A DNA stretch of 5,637 bases, from NCBI GenBank assembly GCA_038062295.1, contig JBBTXL010000058.1, positions 1 through 5,637 on the forward strand, read 5' to 3'. The position numbers and the translations under genes were made by a program. Positions within the stretch are counted from its first letter, which is position 1. Each line of letters begins with the position of its first letter. Below are positions 5,198 through 5,637 of this stretch, in pieces. A model generated the notes under the pieces. The model worked only from the letters and a program-made list of their open reading frames with translations, had not been told where the DNA came from and ran no database searches. The stretch comes from JBBTXL01 sp038062295 (lineage in GTDB: Bacteria; Patescibacteriota; Minisyncoccia; GWC2-36-17; WO2-46-25).

Positions 5198-5637
5198 CTA
5201 TATATTCTCCATGACCGAGTACATCGGCGTGATCATGGACAGCGCAAAAAATCCGACGCCCGCGCCGATAATGACCATCATGACCGGCTCAATGATGGTG
5301 GAAAGATTTTTCGTGAGATTATTAACCTCGTCTTCGTAAAAATCGGCGAGCTTTGAAAGGATCTTGGTGAGCGACCCCGTTTCCTCTCCCACCGCCACCA
5401 TTTGCGTTACGAGCGGCGGGTACAGTGTCTTGTATTTTTTTAGCGCATCGTACAGCGTATTGCCTTTTTGAATCTCCTTGGAAGCCGCCTTGAGCGATTC
5501 GGCAAAGTAATGATTGGACAGCGTGGAGGACAGAATTTCAAGCGCCTTCACAATGGGAACTCCCGAGTCAATAAGCGTTCCGAGCGTCCGTGCAAACCGC
5601 GCGGAGTTGAGCTTGGTGGAAAGACCTTTGATAATCG
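5198..5637 (-). CDS. pilC: Type IV pilus inner-membrane platform protein PilC/GspF, C-terminal part (runs off right edge)
   Basis: PilC is the polytopic inner-membrane platform on which the PilB and PilT motors act to add or remove pilins. The 145 residues present are the second GspF domain, read from the window edge as IIKGLSTKLNSARFARTLGT. They show RFARTLGTLIDSGVPIVKAL, the cytoplasmic helices (YFAESLKAASKEIQKG), the hallmark VAVGEETGSLTKILSKLADFYEDEV, and the last membrane helix IIEPVMMVIIGAGVGFFALSMITPMYSVMENI, which matches the usual 'EP..........F......P.....'  ending of the family. The protein is normally about 400 residues, so about a third is visible. The frame is open to the right edge; a GTG at 5551 is internal and not the start. 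It stops with TAG, 39 nt before the FimT-like gene, so the two are probably cotranscribed. Confidence 0.93.
   Translation of the reverse strand, partial: IIKGLSTKLNSARFARTLGTLIDSGVPIVKALEILSSTLSNHYFAESLKAASKEIQKGNTLYDALKKYKTLYPPLVTQMVAVGEETGSLTKILSKLADFYEDEVNNLTKNLSTIIEPVMMVIIGAGVGFFALSMITPMYSVMENI

Overview
The window is a stretch of a type IV pilus (T4P) locus, with every supported gene on the minus strand. Reading in the direction of transcription (right to left) it holds: the C-terminal part of the inner-membrane platform protein PilC/GspF (cut by the right edge); three class III-signal minor pilins of FimT/GspH, PilV/GspI and PilW/GspJ type; a very large PilX-like protein of 968 residues; and the N-terminal 98 codons of the actin-like assembly ATPase PilM (cut by the left edge). 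This is the minor-pilin order of the classical fimT-pilV-pilW-pilX cluster, set between pilC and pilM. Spacings are 39, 13, 5, -1 and 52 nt, so the block from pilC to the PilX-like gene looks like one operon. A possible weak promoter lies just before pilM.

The organism is most likely a member of the Candidatus Patescibacteria/CPR (Parcubacteria-like). The reasons are the style of the minor pilins (short GFTLIE leaders, GIEAVR and YLTN motifs in PilV), the PilX-like family with a bactofilin-like Asn/Gly-rich tail, and the scarcity of Shine-Dalgarno sites. This is an inference from family resemblance. TGA ends two genes at normal positions, so recoding of TGA (as in Gracilibacteria) is unlikely.

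The most notable content is in the PilX-like gene (348..3254). A short pilin-like N-terminus leads into a beta-solenoid-like region that appears to be interrupted by about 500 residues. The interruption consists of seven tandem 50-residue repeats (predicted seven-bladed beta-propeller, each repeat with a C-x4-C pair and an acidic loop) and a jelly-roll-like domain. Asn-rich solenoid sequence then resumes to the C-terminus. The protein looks like a minor pilin that carries its own propeller tip module, a job done in proteobacteria by the separate PilY1 protein; no PilY1 gene is seen here.

At DNA level three repeat systems stand out. A heptamer tandem array starts at codon 3 of the PilX-like gene and could shift its frame. 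A 43-bp perfect repeat links propeller repeats 1 and 7, 903 bp apart (in frame). A 16-bp palindrome sits inside the leader-peptide codons of the FimT/GspH-like gene.
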